Both the position numbers and the translations under genes were made by a program. Source: Nitratireductor aestuarii (lineage in GTDB: Bacteria > Pseudomonadota > Alphaproteobacteria > Rhizobiales > Rhizobiaceae). Taken from it: 64,000 bases of DNA. Numbering within the stretch: position 1 is the first letter of the stretch; each line of letters starts with the position of its first letter. Shown here piece after piece: positions 8,486 through 18,095 of the stretch. The stretch spans positions 62,001 to 126,000 of the forward strand of contig NZ_BMIF01000001.1 in NCBI RefSeq assembly GCF_014641695.1, given 5' to 3'. Below the pieces are notes generated by a model, which was not told the origin of the DNA, did no database searches, and was given only the letters and a program-made list of their open reading frames with translations.

Positions 8486-8914
8486 ATGTCGACGAACCCG
8501 ATCAACCACTACAAATCGATTCCCGGCGTATTCAGCGCGCTTGAGAGTGTCCACACCGCCATCGATACCCACGGCCTCGATCGGGCGATCCATCATCTTG
8601 TGCAATTGCGGGCCTCGCAAATCAACGGATGCGCGTACTGCGTAAAGATGCATACCAGGGAAGCACGCGACGACGGAGAAACGAACGAGCGGCTCGACCG
8701 CCTGGTCGTGTGGCGTCACGTTCAGGACTTTTCACCTCAAGAACGTGCCGCTCTTTCCCTGACCGAGGCGCTGACGAAGGTAAATCCCGACACTGACTAT
8801 GGCGACGTTCGTGCTGAACTGAGAAGGCATTTCAGCGACGCGCAGATCAGTGCGCTCGTCGCCACGGTCGCCATGATCAACCTCTGGAACCGCATCCAGA
8901 TCTCGGCGCACTGA
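8486..8914 (+). CDS. Carboxymuconolactone decarboxylase / AhpD-like protein
   Basis: The protein has 142 residues. The AhpD-type core is LVQLRASQINGCAYCVKMHTREARDDG, with the redox CxxC (CAYC) at about residue 50 and the following His three residues later. Such proteins act as alkylhydroperoxidase-like disulfide enzymes or as decarboxylases. The gene is two bases upstream of an ECF41 sigma gene; CMD-like, oxidoreductase or epimerase genes are the regular partners and targets of ECF41 sigma factors. An ECF41-type promoter precedes it, and a GAGG ribosome binding site is 6-9 nt before the ATG. Confidence 0.92.
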   Translation: MSTNPINHYKSIPGVFSALESVHTAIDTHGLDRAIHHLVQLRASQINGCAYCVKMHTREARDDGETNERLDRLVVWRHVQDFSPQERAALSLTEALTKVNPDTDYGDVRAELRRHFSDAQISALVATVAMINLWNRIQISAH

Positions 8915-8916
8915 AA

Positions 8917-9810
8917 ATGGAGGAGCATGATCTTACCTCGCAGTTCGAGGCCCACCGAACTTTCCTGATCGGCCTCGCATATCGCATCCTCGGGACGTTC
9001 GCCGATGCCGAGGATGCCGTGCAGGACACCTTCGTCAAATGGCACCAGGCGGATCGGACGAAGATTCTCAATCCCCCCGGATGGCTCACCGCAACCTGCA
9101 CGCGCCGCTGCATCGACATCCTGCAATCGGCGCAGCATACCCGTGTCCAGTATTTCGGAAGCTGGTTGCCGGAACCCGTCCAGTTGACGAGCGACGACAA
9201 TCCGGAAGCTGGCCTGGAGCTTTCATCGTCGCTTTCCGTCGCATTCCTTCTCGTGCTCGAACGGCTCGCTCCGAAAGAGCGCGCCGCCTACCTCCTGCAT
9301 GAGATATTCGACCAGCCGTATGCTGACGTTGCCGCCCACCTGGGCATCGAGGAAGCGGCCTGCCGTAAGCTTGTCTCACGCGCACGAACGAACATTGGCC
9401 GGGAAAAACCACGCAACCGCGTGCCGCGAGAGCGCCAGCGCGAGCTCTTGGACGCGTTCCGTTCCGCCGTTTCGACGGGGCGGACCGAGCAACTGGCGGC
9501 CCTTATGTCCGGTGACATTGAACTTCGCGCGGACGGAGGCGGCAGGGTGCCCACGCAGGCCGCTCCCATTTTCGGGGGCAGCGGCGTCCTGACGTTCATC
9601 AGGGACCAGCTTTCCGGCTACTGGGCGGCATACGATTGGCGTCCCACGGCCATCAACGGGGCGTTGGGCGCGCTGTTGCTGGAGGAGGGCCGAATAGCGG
9701 CGTCCGTCAGTTTCGCGTACGACGACGGGGGCAGCATTTCTGGCATCTACATCACGCGCAATCCGGAGAAGCTTTCCCGCCTCGATCATATGAAGGTAGC
9801 ACTTCAATGA
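8917..9810 (+). CDS. ECF41-group RNA polymerase sigma factor (SigJ-like)
   Basis: The protein has 297 residues. Sigma region 2 contains IGLAYRILGTFADAEDAVQDTFVKW and region 4 contains LAPKERAAYLLHEIFDQPYADVAAHL. A C-terminal SnoaL-like domain is fused. The ECF41 landmarks are all present: WLPEP in the linker, DGGGR at the start of the C-terminal domain, and NPEKL near the end. In this group the fused domain, rather than an anti-sigma protein, modulates activity. The gene overlaps the next MFS gene by ATGA. The signal is unknown. Confidence 0.93.
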   Translation: MEEHDLTSQFEAHRTFLIGLAYRILGTFADAEDAVQDTFVKWHQADRTKILNPPGWLTATCTRRCIDILQSAQHTRVQYFGSWLPEPVQLTSDDNPEAGLELSSSLSVAFLLVLERLAPKERAAYLLHEIFDQPYADVAAHLGIEEAACRKLVSRARTNIGREKPRNRVPRERQRELLDAFRSAVSTGRTEQLAALMSGDIELRADGGGRVPTQAAPIFGGSGVLTFIRDQLSGYWAAYDWRPTAINGALGALLLEEGRIAASVSFAYDDGGSISGIYITRNPEKLSRLDHMKVALQ

Positions 9811-11250
9811 GCGAGGCAATCAGGAATTCCGCGGCTGACGCGGCCGCTCCGGCAAGCTGGCTCGAACTGCTATCCGGGGGAAATCTCGTCAGGTCGCTTG
9901 CACTGAGTGGCGGGATCGCACTTCACGCCATCAACGTATACATCTCGACGACCATCCTCCCGTCGGCCGTGAGCGAGATCGGGGGCTTGGAATTCTATGC
10001 CTGGAACACGACGCTTTTCGTCATAGCGTCCATCATCGGCGCTTCTCTTTCGGCTCCTTTTCTCGCCCGGATCGGACCCAGAGCGGGGTACATTGCGGCG
10101 GCCGCGTGCTTTGCATGTGGCGCAACGGTTTGCGCCTTGGCCCCATCGATGAACGTGATGCTCCTTGGGCGACTCGTTCAGGGCATCGGTGGTGGTCTAC
10201 TGCTGGCTTTGCCCTACGCCATTATCCGCAGGGTATTTTGCCGAACACCTTTGGGCGCGTGCCATGGCGCTCTTCTCGAGCATGTGGGGCATCGCGACGC
10301 TGCTGGGACCTCTAGTCGGTGGTGTCTTCGCAGAGTTCAGCTTGTGGCGCGGCGCGTTCTGGGCACTCGTTCCGGCGTCGTTCCTGCTCTCCGTCGCCGC
10401 CGCGCTGGTGCTTCCCAAGGCGCTCGACCGACGAGAAGCCAACGCGCGAGTTCCAATCGCTCAGCTGGCGCTGCTTGGCGTTGCAGTTCTCGCCGCTTCC
10501 TGGAGCAGCCTGGGACTTGGCCCGATTGCGACCGTGACAAGCATGATCATCACGCTGTTGCTCATCCTTGTGCTTGTCGTGCGCGAGGGTCGCGTCAGTA
10601 AAAGGCTTCTGCCAAGCGGGACCTTCTCGATCGGGTCTCGCTTGGGTTCGCTCTACGCAGCATCGGGGCTGCTCGCAGTCACCGTCACATGCGTTGAGAT
10701 TTTCCTGCCGTTGTTTCTGCAAGAGCTGCACGGGTATTCGCCGCTCGGTGCGGGGCTTCTCGCTGCCGTCATGTCGGCCGGGTGGACGATAGCTGCGATA
10801 TTCAGTTCTGGATTGAGCCCACAGGGGCAAGGTCGCGCTCTTGCCGCCGGGCCCGCACTTTCCGTGGCGGCGGTGTTGGTACTCGCCCCCTTGGTCGCAG
10901 CCTCTTCTGTTAACGGAGGAGTCCTCAGCCTCATCTTGCTGGCTGGGATCCTGATCCTGGCGGGCGCCGGCGTTGGCCTGGCCTATCCGCACCTGGCAGC
11001 GCGGGTGTTGAAAAATTCGCCCCCAGGTGAAGAGGACACCGCTGCATCCGGGATCATGACGGTACAGCTTTGTGCGACTGCTTTCGGAGGAGCTATAGCG
11101 GGCCTCACGGTCAATGTGGCAGCAAGCGGCACCGCAGGAGAGGTCAATTTCTCGAACGCGGCGTTCTGGCTATTCCTTGTCGTGGCGATCGCGCCGGCGG
11201 TTGCATTCCTCATCTCGGTGCGGTTGAGGAGGTCCTCAGTGAGGGGTTGA
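9807..11250 (+). pseudogene. MFS drug-efflux-type transporter, interrupted by a +1 frameshift
   Basis: The ATG at 9807 overlaps the stop of the ECF41 gene. The first frame encodes several membrane segments up to GRLVQGIGGGLLLALPYAIIRRVF, and the protein then continues in another frame as AEHLWARAMALFSSMWGIATLLGP to 11250. Removing one T from the run at 10236-10239 joins the two into one transporter of about 480 residues. It is probably DHA2-like, since it has the second-helix motif and many hydrophobic helices. The break is either a real mutation or a sequencing error at a T4 run. The position in the ECF41 operon suggests a stress-induced pump. Confidence 0.82.
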
Positions 11251-11382
11251 ACCGCCTCGTCTGTAGGAAAGACGCCCGTCCGCTTCAGGCGGACGAGCGC
11301 CATCTTGCATGTCACGCGTCTGGAGTGCGGTCCTGGGGGCAGGTCGGCTCGCGCGAGGTGAGGAGATGGCGCGGTTTCTTGT

Positions 11383-11652
11383 TCATCTCGGTTGCTCGAC
11401 GAGGGCCGCCACGATCCGCCGCACGACGGGCAGCACCATGATGAGGGTTGGGAAGCCCACCACCCACGACACCAGCCAGGCATTTGGCCAGCGAGACCCG
11501 AACTGCGCGATGGCACCGACGGTCATGGCCGTCGATACCGCCGACACCACGGCGGACATCAATATGGAGAGTACGAGCGGCATGACGACCCATCCGTATT
11601 TTGGAGAGAGCTTCCGGCGAGCGGCTCGAGATTGCGTGTTCGGCATAGTCAT
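11383..11652 (-). CDS. DUF2798 small membrane protein
   Basis: The protein has 89 residues from the ATG at 11652, which overlaps the stop of the upstream NmrA-like gene by ATGA, so translation is probably coupled. Two hydrophobic segments are visible (VVMPLVLSILMSAVVSAVSTA and AWLVSWVVGFPTLIMVLPVV), the two-helix pattern of DUF2798. The function of this family is not established. The start at 11646 (MPNTQSRAARRK) is a close alternative. Confidence 0.82.
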   Translation of the reverse strand: MTMPNTQSRAARRKLSPKYGWVVMPLVLSILMSAVVSAVSTAMTVGAIAQFGSRWPNAWLVSWVVGFPTLIMVLPVVRRIVAALVEQPR

Positions 11653-12551
11653 TGGTTTCGTGTCGTCCTGTTGGAGGAAATCGATGTCTGCAGCGCGAGT
11701 TGACGGATGTATTGGCGCAGCGATCTTGGCTCTCGTCCCAAGGCGGCCCGCAGGGTGAGACTGTTCCCGCCGAGTCCGTATTTCGCGTAGTGCTCGTGAA
11801 CCTTCGAAAGAAGCTGCAACTGGCTGTCGTCGTAAGGAAGCCTGGACGCCGCAACCCAATCGCCGAATGTCGACTCCTCGGCGCTGATCGGCCGGGAGAG
11901 TTCCTCTGTCATGATCGCAGCGACCTCGGACCGGCTGTGCATGCCGGCAGCGAGCTCGAGGGTGGCGTAGGTAAGGGTCGGCCCGGTGAGGGCGATCGCT
12001 GCAACCTCCGCCACATCGCGATAGTCTACTCGCGCAATGCTGACGTCTCTGGGGAACGGCTCCGAGAACTGACCGGTTTGCAGAATGGACGGCCATGCGA
12101 AGCCGATGTTCTGCATGAGGTTCGCGGGGTGCAGGATGGTATATTCGAGCCGGGACGAATACAGCGCTTCTTCCACCGGGATCTTGCTTGCGTGATTTTT
12201 CAGGCGTGTGTTGGTCGGCTGGATGACCGATGAGAATACGAACTTCGACACCCCTGCGCGCTGCGCGGCGTCAACCAACGCGACGCCCATCGTTGCCTCG
12301 TCCGGGGCGAATGCCGGCCCAATGTGAAAGACACCGTTCACCCCGGCCACGGCGTTCGCCACGCTCGTGGAATCCCTGAGATCGCCGATGGCCACTTCCG
12401 TCGCGCCGGCGGCTTTCGCCGCATCTGCTTGCGCCGGATCACGGACCAGGGCTCGCACCTTGGCACCTCGCTTGACGAGCTCGGGGACAACATATCCCGC
12501 GAACTTGCCCGTCGCACCCACCGCAAGAACCGTCTGAACTCCTTTTGTCAT
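11649..12551 (-). CDS. NmrA-like NAD(P)H-binding protein
   Basis: The protein has 300 residues. The N-terminal TVLAVGATGKFAGYVVPEL is the GxxGxxG dinucleotide loop of atypical short-chain dehydrogenases of the NmrA/SDR5 type, followed by KVRALVRDP. The downstream sequence VFHIGPAFAPDE and FVFSSV is typical of these proteins, which can be redox sensors or reductases. It is divergent from a LysR gene at 12656, which probably regulates it, and is coupled to a DUF2798 gene. Confidence 0.9.
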   Translation of the reverse strand: MTKGVQTVLAVGATGKFAGYVVPELVKRGAKVRALVRDPAQADAAKAAGATEVAIGDLRDSTSVANAVAGVNGVFHIGPAFAPDEATMGVALVDAAQRAGVSKFVFSSVIQPTNTRLKNHASKIPVEEALYSSRLEYTILHPANLMQNIGFAWPSILQTGQFSEPFPRDVSIARVDYRDVAEVAAIALTGPTLTYATLELAAGMHSRSEVAAIMTEELSRPISAEESTFGDWVAASRLPYDDSQLQLLSKVHEHYAKYGLGGNSLTLRAALGREPRSLRQYIRQLALQTSISSNRTTRNQ

Positions 12552-12655
12552 CGCATTCGCCTTCGTTCGTTGATCGAGGCGTCAAATTAATTATTTCGAT
12601 AAGCGAGACAACGCGTACAACGTGTGAGTCTTAATCAACAAGTTCGAGATTATCG

Positions 12656-13549
12656 ATGAGCCGGATAGAGGATCTAGAGACATTTGTCGCGATCATTGAT
12701 GCTGGCAGTCTGACGGGCGCTGCAAGAAAGCTGGGCCGGTCATTGCAGGCCGTCAGCCGATCTCTTGGCGCGCTCGAAAATGACGTCGGCATCGAACTCA
12801 TTCATCGGACGACGCGCCAATGCAGACCCAACGAGGCGGGGCAAGCTTTCTACCAGCGCGTCAAGCCCGCGTTGACCGATATCATCGAGGCACGATCGGA
12901 GATTTCCGACCGGCGGCTAGAACCGAGGGGCCTTCTGAAAATTGGAGCCCCGACGCTCTTCGGGCCGGATTTCCTTGTTCCGATCATCGCTGAGTTCATG
13001 CGCAGCTATCCGCAGATCGAGGTCGATCTGCAATTGACAGACACGTTTGTTGACCTGGCGGCCGAAGGGTTTGATCTGGTCGTACGCATCGCGCAGCTGC
13101 CGGACTCGGGACTTCAAGGAAAGAGACTGGGAGCCTTGCGCAGAGTGGTGTTCGGGGCACCTTCCTATCTGAAGGATCGCGGGATACCGAAGCATCCAGG
13201 AGAACTGCGTGACCATTGCTGCGTCGTCCGAACGGTCGACAGGCAGCCCGGGCAGTGGACCTTCAGGGCAGGGGGGCGGCCACGAAAATTCAGCGTAAAC
13301 GGCTCGTTCCGATGCAACTCGATGGAGGGCATATACAGCGCCGTACGGTGCGGGCTTGGATTGGGCTACTCGCCGCTTTGGCAAATCAAGCACATGATCG
13401 ACAACGGTGACGTGCAGATCGTTCTCGAAGACTATGAGCCGGAGCCGGTCCCCATCCACGTGCTTTGGCAAGAGAACAAATTTCCGCCGGCTAAGGTGCG
13501 CGCTTTCGTAGACCTGCTCGCCAAACGACTGTCACTTGAGGGTCTTTGA
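12656..13549 (+). CDS. LysR-family transcriptional regulator
   Basis: The protein has 297 residues, starting MSRIEDLETFVAIIDAGSLTGAARKLGRSLQAVSRSL, the helix-turn-helix of the CrgA/AaeR-like LysR branch. The effector-binding domain follows (LKIGAPTLFGPDFLVPIIAEF and VRCGLGLGYSPLWQI). The 104-bp region shared with the divergent NmrA-like gene points to that gene as the target. The gene converges on the end of the trb operon. Confidence 0.9.
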   Translation: MSRIEDLETFVAIIDAGSLTGAARKLGRSLQAVSRSLGALENDVGIELIHRTTRQCRPNEAGQAFYQRVKPALTDIIEARSEISDRRLEPRGLLKIGAPTLFGPDFLVPIIAEFMRSYPQIEVDLQLTDTFVDLAAEGFDLVVRIAQLPDSGLQGKRLGALRRVVFGAPSYLKDRGIPKHPGELRDHCCVVRTVDRQPGQWTFRAGGRPRKFSVNGSFRCNSMEGIYSAVRCGLGLGYSPLWQIKHMIDNGDVQIVLEDYEPEPVPIHVLWQENKFPPAKVRAFVDLLAKRLSLEGL

Positions 13550-13574
13550 GGTGGACGTCGCGACGAGTGCCTGA

Positions 13575-13597
13575 ACCGGCTCCAGGCAGGAGCCGGT
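13575..13597. terminator. Hairpin between convergent LysR and trb/DUF2274 genes
   Basis: Perfect 9-bp arms ACCGGCTCC and GGAGCCGGT enclose a 5-nt loop, 25 bp after the LysR stop. No T-run follows on either strand, so termination is likely but not certain. Confidence 0.45.
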
Positions 13598-13629
13598 GAG
13601 CGAACGTCCGGCGCCATATTCCCTGTGTA

Positions 13630-13881
13630 TCAGTCCACATCTGGCGAATTCGCCCCCGGCGTACGGCGGATTTTTCGCGCCCTAGCGAAGCCGCGATCTG
13701 TCTGCATGAACCGGGCAAGCATTGGTCCAATCAGCTTCAATGGATCTTTGATTTCCTGGCTGGTCTCGCGGGCCAGGACTTCGGCATAGGCGACGAGATC
13801 ACCATGAAGCCCCGCTGGAAGTTCAATCGTCACCTTTACCGGTTTCTCATCTGGAATCCGGCCGAGTTTCAGTTTCGTCAT
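13630..13881 (-). CDS. DUF2274 protein linked to trbI
   Basis: The protein has 83 residues from the ATG at 13881, which is preceded by GGAGGG; a GTG at 13887 would add two residues. It reads KLKLGRIPDEKPVKVTIELPAGLHGDLVAYAEVLARE, a short ribbon-helix-helix-like protein of family DUF2274. This family regularly follows trbI in conjugation operons of alphaproteobacterial mobile elements. It starts just after the trbI stop, so it belongs to that operon. Its role in transfer is unknown. Confidence 0.88.
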   Translation of the reverse strand: MTKLKLGRIPDEKPVKVTIELPAGLHGDLVAYAEVLARETSQEIKDPLKLIGPMLARFMQTDRGFARARKIRRTPGANSPDVD

Positions 13882-13883
13882 GA

Positions 13884-15077
13884 TCACCCTCCATATGGTT
13901 CAAGGACGAGATCGCGTGTTACGATCACACGCACCGGAAATCCCGGTCGGATTGTGAGGGTCGGCGCTACATTGAGTTGGCGACGGATGATCTGTTGTCC
14001 CGCGTCATTGATGGTGTCCTGGCCACCATCGCGAATAGCTTGGACGAGCCGGTCCTCATCGTCGGTGGCGAGTTCGGCGCCGATGCTCAGCAACGTCGAG
14101 AAACCCGCCGACTTGGCGAGATCCCACCAGTGGTAGTCCACCCCGTCCTCAAGGCCGGCATAGCCTTGGGTGTCGGCGCCCGGTTGGCGCTCCAGCACGA
14201 TCGAACGTCCGTTCGGGAATATCAACCGGTTCCAGACGAGCAGGATGCGGCGCTGACCGAAGCCGACATCGTTGCTGTACTCGCCGATGATGCGGGTGCC
14301 TTGCGGGACGAGCAGGAGGCGGCCTGTCGGGCTGTCATAGATACTCTCGGTGACCTGCGCCGTGATCTGACCCGGCAGATCGGAGCGGATGCCGGTGATC
14401 AGGGCCGCCGGAATCACCGCGCCGGCCTGCAGCACGTATGGTGACGCAGGCGGCATCACGCGGTCGACCGCGACCGTGCGGCGATCGACGCTGGCGTTGA
14501 GGAAAGCCGCTTGCCGCTCCTGGGCGGTCGGGCTGGATTGTCCCGCCAGTCCGAGACCGGGCAGACCCGGAAGGGGAGCGCCGTCACCATACGTTCTCGA
14601 CGCGGCTGCCGCTCGCGTTTCGGTCTGGAAGAACACGCGCGATGTCCGCGCCGCTTCCTCCTCGGCCAGCCTGCGCTGTTCCTCTGGGTCCACCGTCGGT
14701 GTGGCGACCGGGGGCGGAACGACGGGTTGACCGCGGTTCTGCGCAGCGAGAATTGGACGCCCTAGATCACCCGGAAGAGGCGGACCAAGAACAGGGCCGG
14801 TATAATCGCTTGGCAGGCCCGCCAGCCCGTCCGCGGTGGGCCGATTCTCGGTCGAATAGAGTTCTTCACCGCTCCTGCCGGCGTCTCGGGTCTGGAGCGC
14901 ATAGATAAGCGCGCCACCGATGCCGATGGGCGCGACCAATGCCAATCCCGCCAGGACCTTTCGCGAGAGTCGTGTTACGCGTGGTGGCTCTGCGCGGAGC
15001 CGCATTGATGCCGTCGATGGTGTCTGGGATCCTGTCAGGGGGAGGTCGCCCTCGGTTTTGGCTTCGTTCTCGCTCAT
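13884..15077 (-). CDS. trbI: Conjugal transfer protein TrbI (VirB10-like)
   Basis: The protein has 397 residues. There is a cytoplasmic N-terminus, one membrane segment (KVLAGLALVAPIGIGGALIYAL, residues about 40-61), a Pro-rich periplasmic linker (about 90-130), and a C-terminal beta-barrel domain with VLQAGAVIPAALITGIRSDLPG and GTRIIGEYSNDVGFGQRRILLVWNRLIFPNG, typical of VirB10/TrbI. It spans both membranes in the mating-pair core complex. The start overlaps the trbG stop by ATGA. Confidence 0.96.
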   Translation of the reverse strand: MSENEAKTEGDLPLTGSQTPSTASMRLRAEPPRVTRLSRKVLAGLALVAPIGIGGALIYALQTRDAGRSGEELYSTENRPTADGLAGLPSDYTGPVLGPPLPGDLGRPILAAQNRGQPVVPPPVATPTVDPEEQRRLAEEEAARTSRVFFQTETRAAAASRTYGDGAPLPGLPGLGLAGQSSPTAQERQAAFLNASVDRRTVAVDRVMPPASPYVLQAGAVIPAALITGIRSDLPGQITAQVTESIYDSPTGRLLLVPQGTRIIGEYSNDVGFGQRRILLVWNRLIFPNGRSIVLERQPGADTQGYAGLEDGVDYHWWDLAKSAGFSTLLSIGAELATDDEDRLVQAIRDGGQDTINDAGQQIIRRQLNVAPTLTIRPGFPVRVIVTRDLVLEPYGG

Positions 15078-16060
15078 GACGAGGGCCTCCCATCGGTGCG
15101 GACGATCCGGACGATCTGCTGGCGGTCTCCGCTGCCAAGACGCAGCTCGGCTGCGCCGAATAGTCGGTCGACAATAAGGATGTTCTTGTAGATGCGGCTG
15201 TTGACGATCTGGGCTTCGCCATCGGAGCCGACGGCGAAGAGTGGCGGCATCTCGCCTTGGATAATGCCGCGCGGAAATTCGACATAGACGTGCCGCCCAT
15301 CGTCATAGACGGAGATCGGCCGCCACGGCGGCGTGTCACCGGTCATCCCATAGCGATAGTTGCGCGCTGACATCACGGGGATGACGGGAGTCGCGGGCAC
15401 GCTCTGCCGCTGTGAGGCAGGTGGCTGCGGATAGGCCCAGGCAACCGCCGGCATGTAGGGTCGCTCGCCCGAGCGCAGCTCAATCATGTAGATGCGCCGG
15501 TCGGTGGTGATCACGAGATTGGTTGAGAGATCCGGCCGGGTTGGCTTTACCAGCACATGCACACGACGGGTGGCGCCACTGCCGCTTTCGGTGTCGCCGA
15601 TGATCCAGCGCGCCGTGTCGCCGGCAGCGATCGGACCAGCGCCGGTCAGGCTCTCGCCGGGCTCGAGCGCGATGCTGGTGATCTGTCCGGGCGCTGCATA
15701 GATCTGATAGAGGGCTCCTTCGCTCCAGGGATAGATCTGGATCGAGTTGTAGTAGCCCTCGCGGCGTGGCTCGACCCGCGCGGCCGCATTGGCGTTCTGC
15801 ACACGGCCCGTTGGCGTGGTAGCAGCGGTTCCACCTCTCGCTGGCGTCCAGGCTGGGGGAATATGGAGTGGGCGGGGTCGCTCGTCCGAAACGGCGGCAG
15901 GAACCGGCGGCAAGGGTGGAACATCGGCGTCGTAGCTGATCTGCGGCGGCTTCGGCACCGTCACGCAACCGGCGAGCGCCGTGGCGGAAAGCAGGATTGC
16001 CGCAAACGCAGCTTTGCGGAAAGGTGGCTTGCCGGCTCTACGGAAAATCTGCCGGTTCAT
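15074..16060 (-). CDS. trbG: Conjugal transfer protein TrbG (VirB9-like)
   Basis: The protein has 328 residues from the ATG at 16060, which overlaps the trbF stop. A signal peptide ends in a lipobox-like LAGC at about residue 25. The C-terminal VirB9 domain includes TNLVITTDRRIYMIELRS, WAYPQPP and PRGIIQGEMPPLFAV. It partners TrbI and TrbF in the outer-membrane core of the mating channel. The long upstream reading frame to 16174 lies inside trbF and was discarded. Confidence 0.95.
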   Translation of the reverse strand: MNRQIFRRAGKPPFRKAAFAAILLSATALAGCVTVPKPPQISYDADVPPLPPVPAAVSDERPRPLHIPPAWTPARGGTAATTPTGRVQNANAAARVEPRREGYYNSIQIYPWSEGALYQIYAAPGQITSIALEPGESLTGAGPIAAGDTARWIIGDTESGSGATRRVHVLVKPTRPDLSTNLVITTDRRIYMIELRSGERPYMPAVAWAYPQPPASQRQSVPATPVIPVMSARNYRYGMTGDTPPWRPISVYDDGRHVYVEFPRGIIQGEMPPLFAVGSDGEAQIVNSRIYKNILIVDRLFGAAELRLGSGDRQQIVRIVRTDGRPSS

Positions 16061-16740
16061 TGGCCCATCTCCCGCGACCAGTTGATGGCATTGACGTAGA
16101 TCCCGAGCGGGTTCGCCCGTAGTCGCTCGGCGTTGCGCGGCGACTGCACCACGATGGTCAGGATCGCCGTCCAACGCTCGGTGGCGGCGAGCTGGCCGTT
16201 CTCGTAGCGACGCTCCGTCCAGGCGATGCGGAAGCTGTCGGGAGACGCGCGGATCACGCTCGAGACTTCGATCGCGACCTGCTGTCGTCCTACTCTCGTA
16301 AAGGGATCGTTGGCGCGGGCGTAGTCGTTGAGCGCTGCGGCGCCGCGATCGGTAGTGAATTCATAGGCGCGCAGCCAATTCTGCCTCACGATGATGGCAT
16401 CGGCGGGGATTGACCGGACCTGCTCGATGAAGCGGGCGAGATGGAAGGCTATCTGCGGATCGGTCGGCTGATAGGCGGTGTCAGCGGGCGCTACCGCCTG
16501 CGCCTGGCCGAGCTGGTCGACCTGCACAACCCAGGGCACGATAGTGCCGCGCGCCGATTGCCAGACCAGCGCTGCGGCGAACCCAGCCGACAGGAAGATC
16601 GAACCGAACGCCATCAGGCGCCAGTTGCGGGCTTGCACGCGGGCGGAGCCGATGCGCTCGTCCCAGACCTGCGCGGCGCGCTGATAGGGCGTCTCGGGTT
16701 CGGGGGACTTGCCGTAGTGGGTGGAAGGTCGTTTGAACAT
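16057..16740 (-). CDS. trbF: Conjugal transfer protein TrbF (VirB8-like)
   Basis: The protein has 227 residues, beginning MFKRPSTHYGKSPEPETPYQ, with one membrane segment at about residues 40-60 (LMAFGSIFLSAGFAAALVW) and a periplasmic VirB8-like domain (IVRQNWLRAYEFTTDRGAAALNDYA). It is an inner-membrane component of the conjugative channel. The start codon shares one base with the trbL stop (TGATG). The ATG at 16866 would extend into trbL and was rejected. Confidence 0.95.
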   Translation of the reverse strand: MFKRPSTHYGKSPEPETPYQRAAQVWDERIGSARVQARNWRLMAFGSIFLSAGFAAALVWQSARGTIVPWVVQVDQLGQAQAVAPADTAYQPTDPQIAFHLARFIEQVRSIPADAIIVRQNWLRAYEFTTDRGAAALNDYARANDPFTRVGRQQVAIEVSSVIRASPDSFRIAWTERRYENGQLAATERWTAILTIVVQSPRNAERLRANPLGIYVNAINWSREMGQ

Positions 16741-18092
16741 CAGCGATCGCTTTCGGAGAGATTGACGGAAGAGCCGCCGCCATGGCCTTCGCCGGAGCGG
16801 ACAGCCTGTGCGGTCGCTTGAGCGGCCTGCGTCATCTGCTGATAACGGCGCATACGCTGGGCCCAAGCGGGCGGACCGTCGGTCTCCGCGGCCGGCGCGG
16901 GTTCACCGGCATCGCCGCCGATCGTTCCACCTGTTGAGGACCCGCCGGTAGTTTCCAGGACAGCGCGTCCGCCGGCATCAAAGCTTGAGCGCATGCTCTC
17001 GGCCGTGCGTGTCGCGGCACGGCGCAGCGGCGAGGCCGCAGCGCTTCCGGCGGCGCGAGCTACGCCGCCGAGACCGGAGGCGACGCCCGCGGCTCCCGAC
17101 CGGCCCGCCGCGCCGAGACTGTAAGCGGTCGAGGCGCCACCGGCGAGCGCTGCACCACGCCGAACCGCCGCCGCTGCACCTCCCGCGAGAGACGCACCGC
17201 CCGTCGCAGCCGCACCGACCGCACCTGCGCCGAGGCCGACCATGCCGCCGGCGGCAAGGCCGGTGCCTACGGTCGCACCGGCGCTAAGCTGTGGGCCTCC
17301 GGAGACGATGCCCGAGGCGATCCCGGGGCCGAAGATGCCGAGGCCGAGAAGCGAGAGCGCCGCCAGCACGATGGCCATGGCGTCGTCGATCGACGGCGTT
17401 GCGCCGCCGAACCCCTGGGTGAACTCGGAAAAAAGCGTCGAGCCGATGCCGATGATGACGGCGAGCACCAGGACCTTGATGCCGGAGGAGATAACGTTGC
17501 CGAGCACGCGCTCGGCCATGAAGGCGGATTTGCCGAACAGGCCGAAGGGGATGAGCACGAAGCCAGCCAGCGTTGTCAGCTTGAACTCGATCAGGGTGAC
17601 GAAGAGCTGGATAGCGAGGATGAAGAAGGCGAGCAGGATCAGCGCCCAGGCGAAGAGCAGGCAGGCGATCTGGATGAAGTTCTCGAAGAAAGAGATCCAG
17701 CCCATCAGTCCGGAGATGGATTCAAGCAGCGGCCGGCCGGCGTCGAGGCCAGTCTGAGCCACCTTGCCGGGTCGCAGCAGGTCCGCGACCGAGAAGCCAG
17801 TACCGGACGCCTTCAGACCGAGGCCGGCGAAGCTCTCGAAGACGATGCGGGCGAGGTTGTTCCAGTTTCCGATGATGTAGGCGAATACGCCGACGAACAG
17901 CGTCTTTTTCACGAGCCGCGCGATGATGTCGTCGTCGGCGCCCCACGACCAGAACAGCGCGGCCAGCGTGACGTCAATGACGATCAAGGTCGTCGCGATG
18001 AACGCCACCTCGCCGCCCAGGAGGCCGAACCCGCCATCGATGTAGCGGGTGAAGACCTCGAGGAAATGGTCGATGACGCCGGTGTTGTTCAT
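16740..18092 (-). CDS. trbL: P-type conjugative transfer protein TrbL (VirB6-like)
   Basis: The protein has 450 residues. The N-terminal part (VIDHFLEVFTRYIDGGFGLLGG) and at least five hydrophobic helices up to about residue 270 are the VirB6/TrbL polytopic domain. The C-terminal 170 residues are Ala/Gly/Ser-rich, as is usual in TrbL. It forms the inner-membrane part of the channel. It follows the trbK-like gene by 3 bp. Confidence 0.95.
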   Translation of the reverse strand: MNNTGVIDHFLEVFTRYIDGGFGLLGGEVAFIATTLIVIDVTLAALFWSWGADDDIIARLVKKTLFVGVFAYIIGNWNNLARIVFESFAGLGLKASGTGFSVADLLRPGKVAQTGLDAGRPLLESISGLMGWISFFENFIQIACLLFAWALILLAFFILAIQLFVTLIEFKLTTLAGFVLIPFGLFGKSAFMAERVLGNVISSGIKVLVLAVIIGIGSTLFSEFTQGFGGATPSIDDAMAIVLAALSLLGLGIFGPGIASGIVSGGPQLSAGATVGTGLAAGGMVGLGAGAVGAAATGGASLAGGAAAAVRRGAALAGGASTAYSLGAAGRSGAAGVASGLGGVARAAGSAAASPLRRAATRTAESMRSSFDAGGRAVLETTGGSSTGGTIGGDAGEPAPAAETDGPPAWAQRMRRYQQMTQAAQATAQAVRSGEGHGGGSSVNLSESDR

Positions 18093-18095
18093 GAG